Of a stretch of 64,000 nt of DNA, positions 17,101-27,485 are shown piece by piece. Under the pieces are notes generated by a model. The model was not told the DNA's origin, searched no databases, and saw nothing but the letters and a program-made list of their open reading frames with translations. Source of the DNA: Treponema socranskii subsp. socranskii VPI DR56BR1116 = ATCC 35536 (GTDB lineage Bacteria; Spirochaetota; Spirochaetia; Treponematales; Treponemataceae); assembly GCF_000468115.1 (NCBI RefSeq), contig NZ_AVQI01000020.1:88320-152319 (forward strand), written 5' to 3'. Within the stretch, counting starts at the first letter, position 1, and each line of letters opens with the position of its first letter. The translations under genes were made by a program, and so were the position numbers.

Positions 17101-18150
17101 ATGATTAAAAAAGAAAAAAAAGCGACAAACGAATTTAATCAGGAGATGAAATCGGTGTCGCTGACGGCGGATGCGTGGAACCGTCTGCGGAAAAATAGAA
17201 TGGCGTACGCGAGTTTTTGGATCGTTGTCGTCTATGCGCTCGTTGCGCTTTTTGCGCCGGTGCTGCCGTTTTATCCGTATGCGCAGCAGGAGTTGAATCA
17301 CACGAATCTTCCGCCGTCGTTTCGCCGTGCAGGCGAAGTGGAGCTCATGGCGCGCAAAGCGTATTTTGCAAAAGTCATGGCAAAGGACAAGCGCAGCGAA
17401 TACACTGCGGAAGAACAAGCGGTGATCGCTTCGATTGAAGAACGCAATAAAACCGATCCCGTGCAAAACCGCCGCTATATTTTGGGCACCGATTCGCTCG
17501 GCCGCGACATGCTGTCGCGCACAGTGTACGGCGGACGTATCTCCATGATGGTCGGCCTCATCGGCACGGTAACCGCGCTTCTCATCGGCATCGTCATCGG
17601 TTCGATTGCAGGTTATGCCGGCGGTAAAATCGATTCGTTTCTCATGCGCTTTGTGGATGTCATGTACGGATTGCCGTACATGCTCGTCGTCATCATCATG
17701 ATGGCGATTGTCGGGCGAAACGTCGCTATCCTCTTTATCGCGATCGCGCTCGTGTCGTGGCTCACGATCGGCCGCGTCGTGCGCGGACAGGTGATGAGTT
17801 TGAAAAATATGGAGTTCGTCCTCGCCGCCCGTTCGATGGGCGCCGGCCCGTGGTATATCATCATGCATCATCTCATTCCGAATACGGTCGGCATCATCAT
17901 CGTGTATACGGCGCTGTCGCTTCCGTCTTTTATCATGAGCGAAAGCTTTTTGTCGTTTCTCGGGCTCGGTATTTCGGCACCGCTTGCGTCATGGGGTTCT
18001 CTCATCGCCGACGGCGTACAGGGTATGGCGCTCTATCCGTGGTGCCTGCTCGTGCCGGCAATCGTCATGACGGTGTTTTTGTTTGCGATGAATTTTTTGG
18101 GCGACGGCGCGCGCGACGCATTCGATCCGCAGTCGAAAAACAGGGTGTGA
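17101..18150 (+). CDS. oppC: Oligopeptide ABC importer, permease subunit
   Basis: 349 residues of the DppC/OppC family. The N-terminal OppC_N region includes WNRLRKNRMAYASFW, then an unusually long periplasmic insert (about residues 60-125) before LGTDSLGRDMLSRTVYGGRI, which is the family hallmark. The coupling loop is RGQVMSLKNMEFVLAARSMG. It starts 18 bases after oppB and is followed 7 bases later by oppD, so all belong to one operon. Confidence 0.92.
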   Translation: MIKKEKKATNEFNQEMKSVSLTADAWNRLRKNRMAYASFWIVVVYALVALFAPVLPFYPYAQQELNHTNLPPSFRRAGEVELMARKAYFAKVMAKDKRSEYTAEEQAVIASIEERNKTDPVQNRRYILGTDSLGRDMLSRTVYGGRISMMVGLIGTVTALLIGIVIGSIAGYAGGKIDSFLMRFVDVMYGLPYMLVVIIMMAIVGRNVAILFIAIALVSWLTIGRVVRGQVMSLKNMEFVLAARSMGAGPWYIIMHHLIPNTVGIIIVYTALSLPSFIMSESFLSFLGLGISAPLASWGSLIADGVQGMALYPWCLLVPAIVMTVFLFAMNFLGDGARDAFDPQSKNRV

Positions 18151-18157
18151 GGCATAT

Positions 18158-19174
18158 ATGACGGACGAAGTGATTTTACAGGTAAAAGACCTCCGTACCT
18201 ATTTTTATACCGACGCCGGAGTCGTAAAAGCCGTCGACGGTTTGACTTTCGATCTGCACAAAGGCGAAACGCTCGGACTCGTCGGCGAATCCGGATCGGG
18301 AAAAAGCGTTACGAATCTTTCCATTATCAATTTGATTCAAACGCCGCCGGGAAAAATCGAAGGCGGGGAAGTGCTGTTTTACGGCGAAGATTTGTTAAAG
18401 ATGAGCGATGCGCGCCTGAGGGAAATACGCGGCGACAGAATCGCGATGATCTTTCAGGATCCGATGTCATCTCTCAATCCGTACCTTCGGATTTCAACGC
18501 AGATGATCGAAACGATATGTCTGCATCAGGGGCTTAACAAAAAAGCCGCAAAAGAAAAAGCGATCGAAATGCTGAAGCTCACCGGCATTCCCGCAGCGGA
18601 AAAACGCATCGACGGATACCCGCATCAATTTTCCGGCGGTATGCGCCAGCGCGTCATGATCGCGATGGGGCTTTCGTGCAATCCCGACATACTCATTGCC
18701 GATGAGCCGACGAGCGCGCTCGACGTGACGATTCAGGCGCAGATACTCGATTTGATGCAGGATTTGACGCACCGGCTCGGAACGGCCGTCATTTTAATAA
18801 CGCATTCGCTCGGCGTCGTTGCCGGCGTGTGCGACACGATCGTCGTCATGTATGCAGGACGTATCGTCGAACGCGGTACGACCGAAGACATCTTTTACGA
18901 TACAAAGCATCCGTATACGCAGGGGCTTATCAAATCGGTGCCGCGCCTCGACCGCGACGATGAAAGCCGGCTCTTTTCAATAGACGGGCAGCCGCCGAAC
19001 GTCGTCGATTTACCCGACTGTTGTCCGTTTTATCCGCGCTGCCATAAGGCACTGCCCGTGTGCAAAAACCGCTATCCGCCGGTCGTGCAGTTTTCCGGCA
19101 CGCACCACGCGGCGTGTTGGCTCTATGCGCAAAAAGACGGCGGAACACTCACCGCAGAGGACACGACAAAATGA
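18158..19174 (+). CDS. oppD: Oligopeptide ABC importer, ATPase subunit
   Basis: 338 residues. Walker A is GESGSGKS, signature [14 protein letters not shown], Walker [13 protein letters not shown], and switch histidine LITHSLG. The C-terminal oligopeptide/dipeptide extension contains [20 protein letters not shown], whose cysteines bind the Fe-S cluster or metal seen in this family. It powers import together with OppF, whose start overlaps its stop by four bases. Confidence 0.93.
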   Translation: MTDEVILQVKDLRTYFYTDAGVVKAVDGLTFDLHKGETLGLVGESGSGKSVTNLSIINLIQTPPGKIEGGEVLFYGEDLLKMSDARLREIRGDRIAMIFQDPMSSLNPYLRISTQMIETICLHQGLNKKAAKEKAIEMLKLTGIPAAEKRIDGYPHQFSGGMRQRVMIAMGLSCNPDILIADEPTSALDVTIQAQILDLMQDLTHRLGTAVILITHSLGVVAGVCDTIVVMYAGRIVERGTTEDIFYDTKHPYTQGLIKSVPRLDRDDESRLFSIDGQPPNVVDLPDCCPFYPRCHKALPVCKNRYPPVVQFSGTHHAACWLYAQKDGGTLTAEDTTK

Positions 19175-20172
19175 GCGACAACATCCTTGAAGTGCATGAT
19201 TTGAAAATGCATTTTTCCGACGGAAGCGAAGGCCTTTTCGGCGGCAAAAAAAAATATATCTATGCGATCGACGGCATCAGCTTTGACATAGCGAAGGGCG
19301 AAACGCTCGGACTTGTCGGCGAATCGGGCTGCGGTAAATCGACCGTCGTGCGGACGGTCGCGCATCTGTACAAGCCGACTGCGGGAAAAGTAATGCTCGA
19401 CGGAAAAGATTTGACGAAGATGAAGCGCTCCGAAATGGTCGCCGTCCGCCGCGATATGCAGCTCGTGTTTCAGGATCCGTATTCATCGCTCGACCCGCGC
19501 ATGACGACGTCGGAAATCATCGCCGAACCCATGCGCATTTACAAAAAATACGGTTTGCTCGACGTATCGGAAGCCGACATTACGTCCCGTGTCGAACACC
19601 TCATGGAACTCGTCGGACTTTCAAAATTTTTCAAAAACAGATTTCCACACGAATTTTCCGGCGGTCAGCGGCAGCGCATCGGTATCGCACGTGCGCTTGC
19701 GCTGAAACCTCGCCTCATACTCGCCGACGAACCCGTTTCCGCCCTCGACGTTTCGATCCAGGCGCAAGTGCTGAATCTTTTTAAAGACATTCAAAAAGAG
19801 ATGGAGCTGTCGTATCTGTTTATCGCGCACGATTTGGCGGTTATCAAATACATTTCCGATAGGATCGCCGTCATGTATCTCGGAAAAATCGTTGAAACGG
19901 GCGGCTATAAAGATCTCTACGCGAATCCGCTCCATCCGTATACAAAAGCGCTGCTTTCCGCCGTTCCGATCCCCGATCCGAAAGTCGAGCGTCGGCGCCA
20001 GCGCATCATATTGAAAGGTGACGTACCTTCTCCCGACACACAGCGTCCGGGCTGTTATTTTTACGACCGCTGTCCGAACCGCATGGAAAAATGCAAACAG
20101 TGCCAGCCTAAGTTCGTAAAACCCGCACAAGCGGCTGCCGATCACAGCGTCGCGTGTTTTTTGTACGAGTGA
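19171..20172 (+). CDS. oppF: Oligopeptide ABC importer, second ATPase subunit
   Basis: 333 residues. Walker A GESGCGKST, signature FSGGQRQRIGIARAL, Walker B LILADEPVSALD, and a C-terminal cysteine-containing extension (CYFYDRCPNRMEKCKQCQP). I start at ATG 19171, which overlaps oppD by ATGA; the longer in-frame extension upstream lies wholly inside oppD. It forms a heterodimer with OppD. The next gene, a sensor kinase, begins 23 bases after its stop, so read-through into the two-component system is possible. Confidence 0.93.
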   Translation: MSDNILEVHDLKMHFSDGSEGLFGGKKKYIYAIDGISFDIAKGETLGLVGESGCGKSTVVRTVAHLYKPTAGKVMLDGKDLTKMKRSEMVAVRRDMQLVFQDPYSSLDPRMTTSEIIAEPMRIYKKYGLLDVSEADITSRVEHLMELVGLSKFFKNRFPHEFSGGQRQRIGIARALALKPRLILADEPVSALDVSIQAQVLNLFKDIQKEMELSYLFIAHDLAVIKYISDRIAVMYLGKIVETGGYKDLYANPLHPYTKALLSAVPIPDPKVERRRQRIILKGDVPSPDTQRPGCYFYDRCPNRMEKCKQCQPKFVKPAQAAADHSVACFLYE

Positions 20173-20195
20173 GGGAGAGACCGTCGCGACGTTAT

Positions 20196-21920
20196 ATGAG
20201 CGGGCTGATACTGCGTAAATTTTATCGGCTGCGCGTATACGCGCAGGAATTCACTGTCTTTTTGTTACTGTCGATCCTGCCTATTATTATCATTACCTGT
20301 TTGATTTACGGATTATTTTATCGCAAAATGCAGGAACAAATTGTACGCGATGCTTCCAACAGTGTTTCTCAGGCATCGAACAGTATAGATATGATAACCG
20401 AGCGGGTAGAGGCGCTATCGACTACAGTGATCTATACGGAACGGGTACAAAATTATCTGCATAACGTATATGCGGGGATAAAAAATTCAAGGGCAGAGCT
20501 TTTTGCCCTCGAACAGGGGCTTGCCGTATTTTACGACAATGCATTGATGCGCTCTATGACGCTCTACGATACCGCCGGTAATTATACGCACTATCCTATC
20601 GGAAGTGAAAACAATTTTTACGGTGATATCAGGAATGCAGCAGATTTCGGATATCATGCGAAATGGATCGGCGATACCGATACTCATCTCATGCATCTTA
20701 TCAGACCCATAGAAAGTTCGCGGAATTTCGATCGGTTGGGTTTTTTCGATATCGTACTGTATGCGGACGTATTTGCGCAGCCGCTGAAAGAGCTCGATTT
20801 CGGACGGGACTGCATGTTTGCCGTTTTTGACGAAAACATGCAGTGCATAACCGGAAATGCGAATATGATTTCACCGTTGCTTATCGATGATATTGCAGCA
20901 CGGCGGAATAATTCGGTTATTAAAATCAAAGGACGCGATTATTTTGTCTTTTATCGAACGTCCGATTCGACACGCTGGACTACGATCGGATGTATTTCGC
21001 GAAGCGTGATTTATGACGGTATTCAAAAAATCATGCTTATAGTCTTCTTGCTGGTATTCGCCATCATCGCTGCGGCGATGTGGATATCGTTTTTGTTTTC
21101 GCAGTATTCGGTACGGCGTATCAATCGTTTGATATCTGCAATGCATGCCTTTTCAAACGGAGATCTCTCGGTACGTATTATGCCCGATGAAAATCCCGAG
21201 TTTAAAGAATTGGGCAGTTGCTTTAATGATATGGTAAAACGGATCGAAAGCCTGATCGATTCGGAGTATCGTGTAAAGCTTTTGAAAAATCAGGCCGAAT
21301 TGAGGATGCTTGAGGCGCAGATCAATCCGCACTTTTTATACAATACGCTGAACGTGCTGTATTGGAAAGCGCAGATGACCGGTCAGGACGATATTGCGCA
21401 GATAACCGTTTCGCTGGCAAATCTCTTCCATGCCAGTATCGATCGCGCAATCGATTTTATTACCCTGGGTGAGGAACTGAACAATATCGACGATTACATA
21501 TATATACAAAAAATGCGGTTTCGGGATAAAGTGCAGGTACGTATCGCCGTTTCCGATGCGCTGAAATCCTATCTTGTGCCGAAACTCGTGTTGCAGCCGA
21601 TCGTCGAAAATGCTTTTATTCACGGTATGGAACCGAAAGCGGGCAGCGGAACTATCGGTATTGCGTTTGAAGATACCGGATGCGATGTAGTCGTTACCGT
21701 TTCGGACGACGGCGTCGGAATGGATGCCGAAATTGCGAGACGTGCGCTTACCGAACGACAAGGGAAAAAGTTTCAGGGTTTGCTCAATGTTCATAAACGC
21801 TTGCAGTTATATTACGGACAGGATTACGGATTATCCGTCGTATCGACAGCCGGCGTCGGAACGGTCGTAACGATGCGGCTTCGGAAGGAAAACGAACATG
21901 TACCGCGTAATGATAATTGA
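20196..21920 (+). CDS. YesM-type sensor histidine kinase
   Basis: 574 residues in the inner membrane. A transmembrane helix (TVFLLLSILPIIIITCLIYG) is followed by an extracytoplasmic dCache-like sensor (to about residue 275), a second span (IMLIVFLLVFAIIAAAMWIS), a HAMP linker, and a His_kinase domain with phospho-acceptor H379 in INPHFLYNTL. The ATPase domain has IVENAFIHG as N-box and DDGVGM. This LytS/YesM class usually senses sugars or sugar importers. ATG 20196 is preferred; the in-frame GTG at 20154 lies inside oppF. The response regulator gene overlaps its 3' end by 23 bases. Confidence 0.9.
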   Translation: MSGLILRKFYRLRVYAQEFTVFLLLSILPIIIITCLIYGLFYRKMQEQIVRDASNSVSQASNSIDMITERVEALSTTVIYTERVQNYLHNVYAGIKNSRAELFALEQGLAVFYDNALMRSMTLYDTAGNYTHYPIGSENNFYGDIRNAADFGYHAKWIGDTDTHLMHLIRPIESSRNFDRLGFFDIVLYADVFAQPLKELDFGRDCMFAVFDENMQCITGNANMISPLLIDDIAARRNNSVIKIKGRDYFVFYRTSDSTRWTTIGCISRSVIYDGIQKIMLIVFLLVFAIIAAAMWISFLFSQYSVRRINRLISAMHAFSNGDLSVRIMPDENPEFKELGSCFNDMVKRIESLIDSEYRVKLLKNQAELRMLEAQINPHFLYNTLNVLYWKAQMTGQDDIAQITVSLANLFHASIDRAIDFITLGEELNNIDDYIYIQKMRFRDKVQVRIAVSDALKSYLVPKLVLQPIVENAFIHGMEPKAGSGTIGIAFEDTGCDVVVTVSDDGVGMDAEIARRALTERQGKKFQGLLNVHKRLQLYYGQDYGLSVVSTAGVGTVVTMRLRKENEHVPRNDN

Positions 21921-23424
21921 CGACGAACCGATTGTTTTGGAGGGTATGCGGATGTTTCCGTGGAAGAACGAAAACTGCACCCTTGTCGGAGAAGCCCGTG
22001 ACGGAGCGGACGGGCTGGCTTTAGCGAAAAAATTGATGCCCGATATCGTTTTTACCGATATCAAAATGCCCGGCATGAACGGTTTGGAATTCGCCGATGC
22101 GTTTCGCGAGATACATAGCAATGCCCTCGTCATCGTGTTTACCGGTTATTCCGAATTTTCGTATGCACAAAAAGCGCTGCGTATCGGCGTATTCGATTTT
22201 TTGGTAAAGCCGGTGAGCGTCGGTGCGCTGCGTGCGGTTTTAAAGAAGGCGTCGGAATTTTTAGATGTGCGGAGCATGGAAGGGCGGCGAACCCGGGAGC
22301 TTACCGATACCGTAAAGCGTATGAAATTCGCGGTTCAAGAACAGCTTCTGTCCGACGCTTTGCGGGGAGTTTTTAAATTTGATAAAAATACCGTTTCGGC
22401 CGGCGATCTGAACGTCGGTTATTTTGTCGTCGCCGCCGTTTCGGGAGACGGCGAAAAAAAATTGGAAACCTATCTGCTTCGGGACAGCTTGTTAAAGGTT
22501 GTCAAAAATGCGAACGAATGCAATCTTTTGCGATTCGAATTTGAACGATATGTGTTACTGTTTTGTTTTCCCCATGAAACCGAAGCCGAGCGGTGCCGGA
22601 AATACGTCCTGCAAACATTGGAAGAAGCGCAGCTTTCGGTATGGAAGCGATTTAATTTCTCTTTTTCCGCAGGCATCAGTCTTGCGGACGATGATATTTT
22701 CAGTCTGCCGCAACTGAAGCGACAGGCATTGCAGGTATTACGGAACAATTTGCTGCACGGAAAAAACACTGTTTCCCGTTTTGAGCGGAAAGATACGGCG
22801 CCGATCGTTTTCGCCGATTTTGAAACGCAAAAGATACAAATCCTTTCTGCAATCCAGGCAAGAGATCGCGTTCTGCTGATGAGTGAATTCGAAAAATTAC
22901 TTGCGACGCTTACATCGAATACCGGCAACAGTGAGCAGGTATGTGAAAATATCCGTGATGTATTGGTTGAAGTGGCGTTTTTAACCAACAGCGATATGTG
23001 TATCGGTGATTATGTCGGCAAAAAAGCTGCGGATTACGTTTGCGAAGTGAAAGATGAGCTGTTGCGTATCTTCCATCGTCTGCAAGTGCAGGACGGTGAA
23101 ATGAAACGGGATATTGCAACTATCGTTGAAAATTATATCAAAGAGCACTATGCCGAAAATATTTCTTTGACAACGCTTTCCGAGCGGTTGTGTTATAATA
23201 CGGCATACCTTTCTAAATTGATACGTAAAAATTGTAAACGAAATTTTATGGACATACTTATACGTACCAGAATGGAAAAAGCAAAAGAACTGTTGCATAC
23301 GACGGAAGAAACAATCTCTCGAATTGCGGCAAAAGTCGGCTATAATGATGAAGGTTATTTTATTACCGCTTTTAAAAAAGAGACCGGCTGCAGTCCTGCC
23401 GACTTCCGTTTACGGCGGTTTTAA
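21898..23424 (+). CDS. YesN-type response regulator with AraC DNA-binding domain
   Basis: 508 residues. A receiver domain at the N-terminus has phospho-acceptor D54 in VFTDIKMPG and the conserved lysine in FLVKPV. A central region of about 270 residues is poorly conserved. The C-terminal AraC-type double helix-turn-helix runs YIKEHYAENISLTTLSERL to VGYNDEGYFITAFKKETG. It is the partner of the overlapping kinase and most likely activates the downstream sugar importer and fructosidase genes when the sugar is outside. Confidence 0.92.
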   Translation: MYRVMIIDDEPIVLEGMRMFPWKNENCTLVGEARDGADGLALAKKLMPDIVFTDIKMPGMNGLEFADAFREIHSNALVIVFTGYSEFSYAQKALRIGVFDFLVKPVSVGALRAVLKKASEFLDVRSMEGRRTRELTDTVKRMKFAVQEQLLSDALRGVFKFDKNTVSAGDLNVGYFVVAAVSGDGEKKLETYLLRDSLLKVVKNANECNLLRFEFERYVLLFCFPHETEAERCRKYVLQTLEEAQLSVWKRFNFSFSAGISLADDDIFSLPQLKRQALQVLRNNLLHGKNTVSRFERKDTAPIVFADFETQKIQILSAIQARDRVLLMSEFEKLLATLTSNTGNSEQVCENIRDVLVEVAFLTNSDMCIGDYVGKKAADYVCEVKDELLRIFHRLQVQDGEMKRDIATIVENYIKEHYAENISLTTLSERLCYNTAYLSKLIRKNCKRNFMDILIRTRMEKAKELLHTTEETISRIAAKVGYNDEGYFITAFKKETGCSPADFRLRRF

Positions 23425-23616
23425 AAAATTGTCATTTTTTTTGTAAAACGGACAAAAAATTAAAATATCAATATATAAGAATATCCCGTAAAATAATAGC
23501 GATAAAAGCGCATGGCATCGTGTTGTATTCTGCTTGTCGAGTTTTACCGATACGCGGTCTGCTTTGCGTTTTTATCGTATCGCAATTCTTTGTCGGATTT
23601 TTCTATAGGAGGCATT

Positions 23617-24909
23617 ATGAAAAAAATGTTGTGTTTTTGCACAGCGCTGTCCGTTACCGCGATGATGCTGTTTGCAATGGGGATGAAAGAGGATTCGCCT
23701 TCGAGCGGAAGTACCGGTGTAAAAGAAATTACCATGTGGTATCAGGAAAATAAATCGATGATTCCCGCATTCGATAAGCGTGTCGCCGATTTTAATGAAG
23801 CTTATAAAGATAAGTATCATCTGACGATCCAGTATATTCCGCGCGGTTCGGCGTACGCGTACGAAGATAAAGTCAATTCGGCCGCTTTTACGAATCAACT
23901 CCCGGATCTTTTGGCGCTGGACGGACCGAATGTCGCGAATTATGCGGCAAACGGTATTATTATTCCGATCGACGATTACGTTTCGGCGGAAAGCAAAGCC
24001 GATTTGATGCCCTCGATCATCATACAGGGAACGTATAATAACCGTCTCTATGCCGTCGGGTTAAACGAATCGTCATGTGCGCTGTTTTATAACAAAGAGA
24101 TCTTTGCCGCCAACGGCTTTCGAATTCCGAAAAGCATCGAAGACGCCTACACGTGGGACGAAGTGTATGCCATGGCAAAAAAGATTTCCACTCCGGGCTG
24201 TGTCGGCATCAAATTGATCATGAATAAGGGCGAAGGCATCCCGTATGTTTTGTCGCCGTTTTGGGATATGAATAATTCCGCTTTTACAAGTCCCGACGGC
24301 AGCAAATGCAGCGGCTGGATCAACAATAAAGGCGGCGTCGAAGCGGCTGCATATCTGCAGCGATTTTTCAAAGAAGGGCTCGCAAATATCGATCCGTCGC
24401 CGACTGAATTTCAAGACGGAAAAAGCGCGATGTGGATTACCAATTCCGGACAGCTGCGCGGTATCTTAAAAAATTATCCGAATTTTCCGATCGGCGTAAC
24501 GTATTATCCGGTCACAAACGATAAATCTTCCGCATCTCCGTGCGGCAGCTGGGCGTTGGGCATCTCCAAAAACGCAAAGGATAAAACCGCTGCCGCCGTC
24601 GCGCTTGCGTTTATGACAAACAGCGATTCAACACTGGCGTACAGCACGGAAGGCGGATATCCTCCGTCCCGACGTTCCAATTATACGAATAACAAGATGT
24701 GGAATACGATGCCGTTCAAAGTGTTTTCGGAAGAATTGTTTGCGTGTGCGGTACCGCGTCCGAGGACGCCGGTCTATACCGTTTTGTCGCCGAAGTTTTC
24801 CGAGATTTTCCTCGATATCTGTTCCGGTTCCGATCCGAAAAAGAGTTTGGATGAATTGGCGTCCTTTGTCGATGCGGAGTATTCTCGTTTTAAAAGCTCG
24901 CATCGGTAA
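23617..24909 (+). CDS. CUT1-type sugar ABC importer, substrate-binding protein
   Basis: 430 residues with a signal peptide (MKKMLCFCTALSVTAMMLFA) and the extracellular solute-binding family 1 fold: ITMWYQENKSMIPAFDKRVA at the start, LPDLLALDGPNVANYAANG, and ESSCALFYNKEIF. The signal has no clear lipobox, so it is probably secreted or anchored by the uncleaved signal. AGGAGG precedes the ATG at 23617; the longer in-frame extension to 23512 lacks a ribosome site. The genes downstream encode its permeases and a fructosidase, so a fructo-oligosaccharide or sucrose-like ligand is likely, by inference. Confidence 0.88.
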   Translation: MKKMLCFCTALSVTAMMLFAMGMKEDSPSSGSTGVKEITMWYQENKSMIPAFDKRVADFNEAYKDKYHLTIQYIPRGSAYAYEDKVNSAAFTNQLPDLLALDGPNVANYAANGIIIPIDDYVSAESKADLMPSIIIQGTYNNRLYAVGLNESSCALFYNKEIFAANGFRIPKSIEDAYTWDEVYAMAKKISTPGCVGIKLIMNKGEGIPYVLSPFWDMNNSAFTSPDGSKCSGWINNKGGVEAAAYLQRFFKEGLANIDPSPTEFQDGKSAMWITNSGQLRGILKNYPNFPIGVTYYPVTNDKSSASPCGSWALGISKNAKDKTAAAVALAFMTNSDSTLAYSTEGGYPPSRRSNYTNNKMWNTMPFKVFSEELFACAVPRPRTPVYTVLSPKFSEIFLDICSGSDPKKSLDELASFVDAEYSRFKSSHR

Positions 24910-24924
24910 TTAAAAATATATTTG

Positions 24925-24958
24925 CCTTACGGAACGGAAATCCGTTCCGTAAGGTTTT
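24925..24958 (+). terminator. Strong hairpin between the binding protein and GH32 genes
   Basis: Perfect 14-base stem CCTTACGGAACGGA / TCCGTTCCGTAAGG with an AA loop followed by TTTT. It probably lowers expression of the downstream enzyme and permeases relative to the binding protein. Confidence 0.8.
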
Positions 24959-24993
24959 GCGATTTTAATAATTGTTAATTAATAAAGGAAAAG

Positions 24994-26598
24994 ATGAATT
25001 CCATAACATTCGATTCGAACGGATATGCCGGTATTTCCGTATTCGGGCATAAAACCGTATCTCGCGGCAACATGACGGTGCTGCTGAAAACCGGTGAAAC
25101 ACCGCAATCGTCTGAGGAAATTGCGACGGAAACGTTTATGCTGCATTTTCCTCTGCACTGCAATACGGCGTATTGTCTGGCTTTAGCCGGCGGCGATTTC
25201 GATCTCGTATACTTGGATACGGGAGAAAATACATTGCATAACGGTATTCGTTTTTTAACGGATGTCCGCTATGATCAAGCCTATCGTAATCAATGTCATT
25301 TTTCTCCTCCTGTCGGATGGATGAACGATCCGAACGGTTTGTGCGTATACAACGGTTATATTCATCTGTTTTATCAATTCAATCCGTTCGCTCAGGTATG
25401 GGGAAATATGCATTGGGGGCATGCGGTCAGCACCGATTTGATGCATTGGAAACACATGCCTGTCGTATTTTTTCCGCAGAGAGAATTGCAGGATCGCCGC
25501 GATTTGCGAGGCGGCGCTTTTTCCGGAAGCGCGCTTGTCAAAGACGATACGATGCACGTATTTTTTACACGGCATTACGGAGCCCATGATCGTTCATGGG
25601 CGAAGGAGCGGCAAGTAAAAGCGTCGAGTATTGACGGTGTGGAATTTACCGGCGAACACGACGTTTTAGATGACGATGCGGGCGATTCTCGCCGCAATTT
25701 CCGCGATCCGAAGATATTTGAATTTAATAATTATTATTTTATGGTTATCGGCGGCGATCGAAACGCCGTTCCGACGGTATTTTTATACCGTTCGAAAGAT
25801 ACCGAGCATTGGGAATTCGTTTCGGATATGTATACGGAGTCCGATAAAAAATACGCCGTCGCCGAATGTCCAGATCTTTTTTTTCTTGACGGAAAGTGGG
25901 TTTTGATTATCGGTTTTATCAACAGTGATCCGGTATCCGATATTCAGCGCGACGTAAAATACATGATTGGGACGTTCGACGGAGAAAAATTTATTCCCGA
26001 ATCTTCAGGTCTCCTCGATTACGGTAAAGATTTTTATGCCGTACAGACTTTTTTATATCGATCAAGGCGAATCTGTTTCGGCTGGAACAGCGATCAGTTG
26101 AAATCGTATCGACTGCAGCGAGGGAGTGCAAACGGTACCTTATCGTTTCCGCGGGAACTCCATGTGGCGGACGGCACTCTCGTACAAACACCTGTCGAAG
26201 AGTTGTATTCATTGGAAACCGAAGGAGATGCGCTGCCGGTACGCGTACCGTTTTTAATAAAAATGGAATCTGACGGACAGCGTGAATTTGTTATCGATTT
26301 GGTTTCTTCGCCCGAAGGAAATCTTTCCCTCGTATATCGAAACGGTGTGCTTTCGATAACGGTTGCAGGAATCGTCAAGTGTACAAAGCCGATCGCGCAT
26401 CTCAAAGATATGGAAGTTATCGTCGACGCATCGCTTGTCGAGCTCTTTGTAAACGGGGGAAGCGCCGTCATGACGGCGCGGTATTATCTGGAAGGCGATC
26501 AAACGGCGATGCCCGGAATGGAAACGACTCAAATAAAAGAATTTATTAAATTATATCGTTTGAATGGCATTTGGGAGAATTACGATGAACGAAAATAA
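24994..26598 (+). CDS. GH32 beta-fructofuranosidase (sucrose/fructan hydrolase)
   Basis: 534 residues of glycoside hydrolase family 32. The five-bladed propeller motifs are all present: WMNDPNG with nucleophile D112, FRDP with transition-state stabiliser D238, and AECPD with acid/base E291. FSGSA lies between them. A C-terminal beta-sandwich follows, ending near residue 515. About 95 residues precede the first motif, a short extra N-terminal region. There is no signal peptide, so it acts in the cytoplasm on imported sucrose or short fructans, releasing fructose. It lies between the binding protein and permease genes and overlaps the first permease by 14 bases. Confidence 0.93.
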   Translation: MNSITFDSNGYAGISVFGHKTVSRGNMTVLLKTGETPQSSEEIATETFMLHFPLHCNTAYCLALAGGDFDLVYLDTGENTLHNGIRFLTDVRYDQAYRNQCHFSPPVGWMNDPNGLCVYNGYIHLFYQFNPFAQVWGNMHWGHAVSTDLMHWKHMPVVFFPQRELQDRRDLRGGAFSGSALVKDDTMHVFFTRHYGAHDRSWAKERQVKASSIDGVEFTGEHDVLDDDAGDSRRNFRDPKIFEFNNYYFMVIGGDRNAVPTVFLYRSKDTEHWEFVSDMYTESDKKYAVAECPDLFFLDGKWVLIIGFINSDPVSDIQRDVKYMIGTFDGEKFIPESSGLLDYGKDFYAVQTFLYRSRRICFGWNSDQLKSYRLQRGSANGTLSFPRELHVADGTLVQTPVEELYSLETEGDALPVRVPFLIKMESDGQREFVIDLVSSPEGNLSLVYRNGVLSITVAGIVKCTKPIAHLKDMEVIVDASLVELFVNGGSAVMTARYYLEGDQTAMPGMETTQIKEFIKLYRLNGIWENYDERK

Positions 26599-27475
26599 AA
26601 AAACGTTGAAAAAAACGCCGACAGGCTATGTTGCATTTTTTATCGTGCCGGCGATTGCTTTGTTGTGCTGTTTTTTGCTCGTGCCGGTATTATTATCGTT
26701 CGGCTTCAGTTTTATGAATTTCAATATGCTGCAGCCGGAAGCGGCATTTTTTTCCGGTCTTGAAAACTATAAACGGCTGTTTACCGATCCGACGTTTTAT
26801 AAAACGCTGCGGAATACGATTTACTTTACGCTCGTGGTTGTCGTGTATCAGGACTCGCTCGCATTTGTGTTGGCGTTGCTCGTCAGAAAAAATATTAAAG
26901 GCGTCGGTATTTTCCGTGCGATGTATTTTACTCCGCTGGTAACTTCGATCACCGTCGTTTCCATTTTGTGGACGTTTATCTACAATCCGAATCCGACGCA
27001 GGGTCTGCTCAATGCGCTGCGCGTTAAAGCCGGTTTCCAACCGAGTATGTTTTTACATGATCCCGCGACTGCAATGAATTCGATTATCTTTATGTCTGGC
27101 TGGCATTCGGCCGGGTATCACATGATGATTTTGCTTGCGGGGCTGCAGGCGATTCCCGAAGAATTGTACGAAGCGGCGGAGATTGACGGTGCAGGTCCGG
27201 TTCAGCAATTTTTTCACGTTACACTGCCCGGAGTGAAAAACGTACTGATATTCGTCGTGCAGGTGACGATGATATCGGCTATGAAATTGTTTACGCAGCC
27301 TTATGTGATGACGCAGGGCGGTCCGAAAGAATCGACAAAAACGCTGACGTATTATATTTATCAACAGGGATTTCAATTCAGAAATATCGGTTATGCGTCG
27401 GCGATTTCCGTTTTGTTTTTTATCATCGTCGTAACGCTTTCGCTTACGCTGAAACGAATCATCAGACAAAAATAA
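26585..27475 (+). CDS. CUT1-type sugar ABC importer, permease 1
   Basis: 296 residues, six membrane spans of the MalF/UgpA class. An N-terminal helix (GYVAFFIVPAIALLCCFLLV) is followed by the loop FFSGLENYKRLFTDPTFYKT. The coupling motif is EELYEAAEIDGAGPVQQFFHVTLPG. ATG 26585 is chosen because GGGAGAA lies 6-8 bases upstream. The gene overlaps the fructosidase gene by 14 bases and is followed by the second permease. Confidence 0.92.
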   Translation: MNENKKTLKKTPTGYVAFFIVPAIALLCCFLLVPVLLSFGFSFMNFNMLQPEAAFFSGLENYKRLFTDPTFYKTLRNTIYFTLVVVVYQDSLAFVLALLVRKNIKGVGIFRAMYFTPLVTSITVVSILWTFIYNPNPTQGLLNALRVKAGFQPSMFLHDPATAMNSIIFMSGWHSAGYHMMILLAGLQAIPEELYEAAEIDGAGPVQQFFHVTLPGVKNVLIFVVQVTMISAMKLFTQPYVMTQGGPKESTKTLTYYIYQQGFQFRNIGYASAISVLFFIIVVTLSLTLKRIIRQK

Positions 27476-27485
27476 AGGAATTATT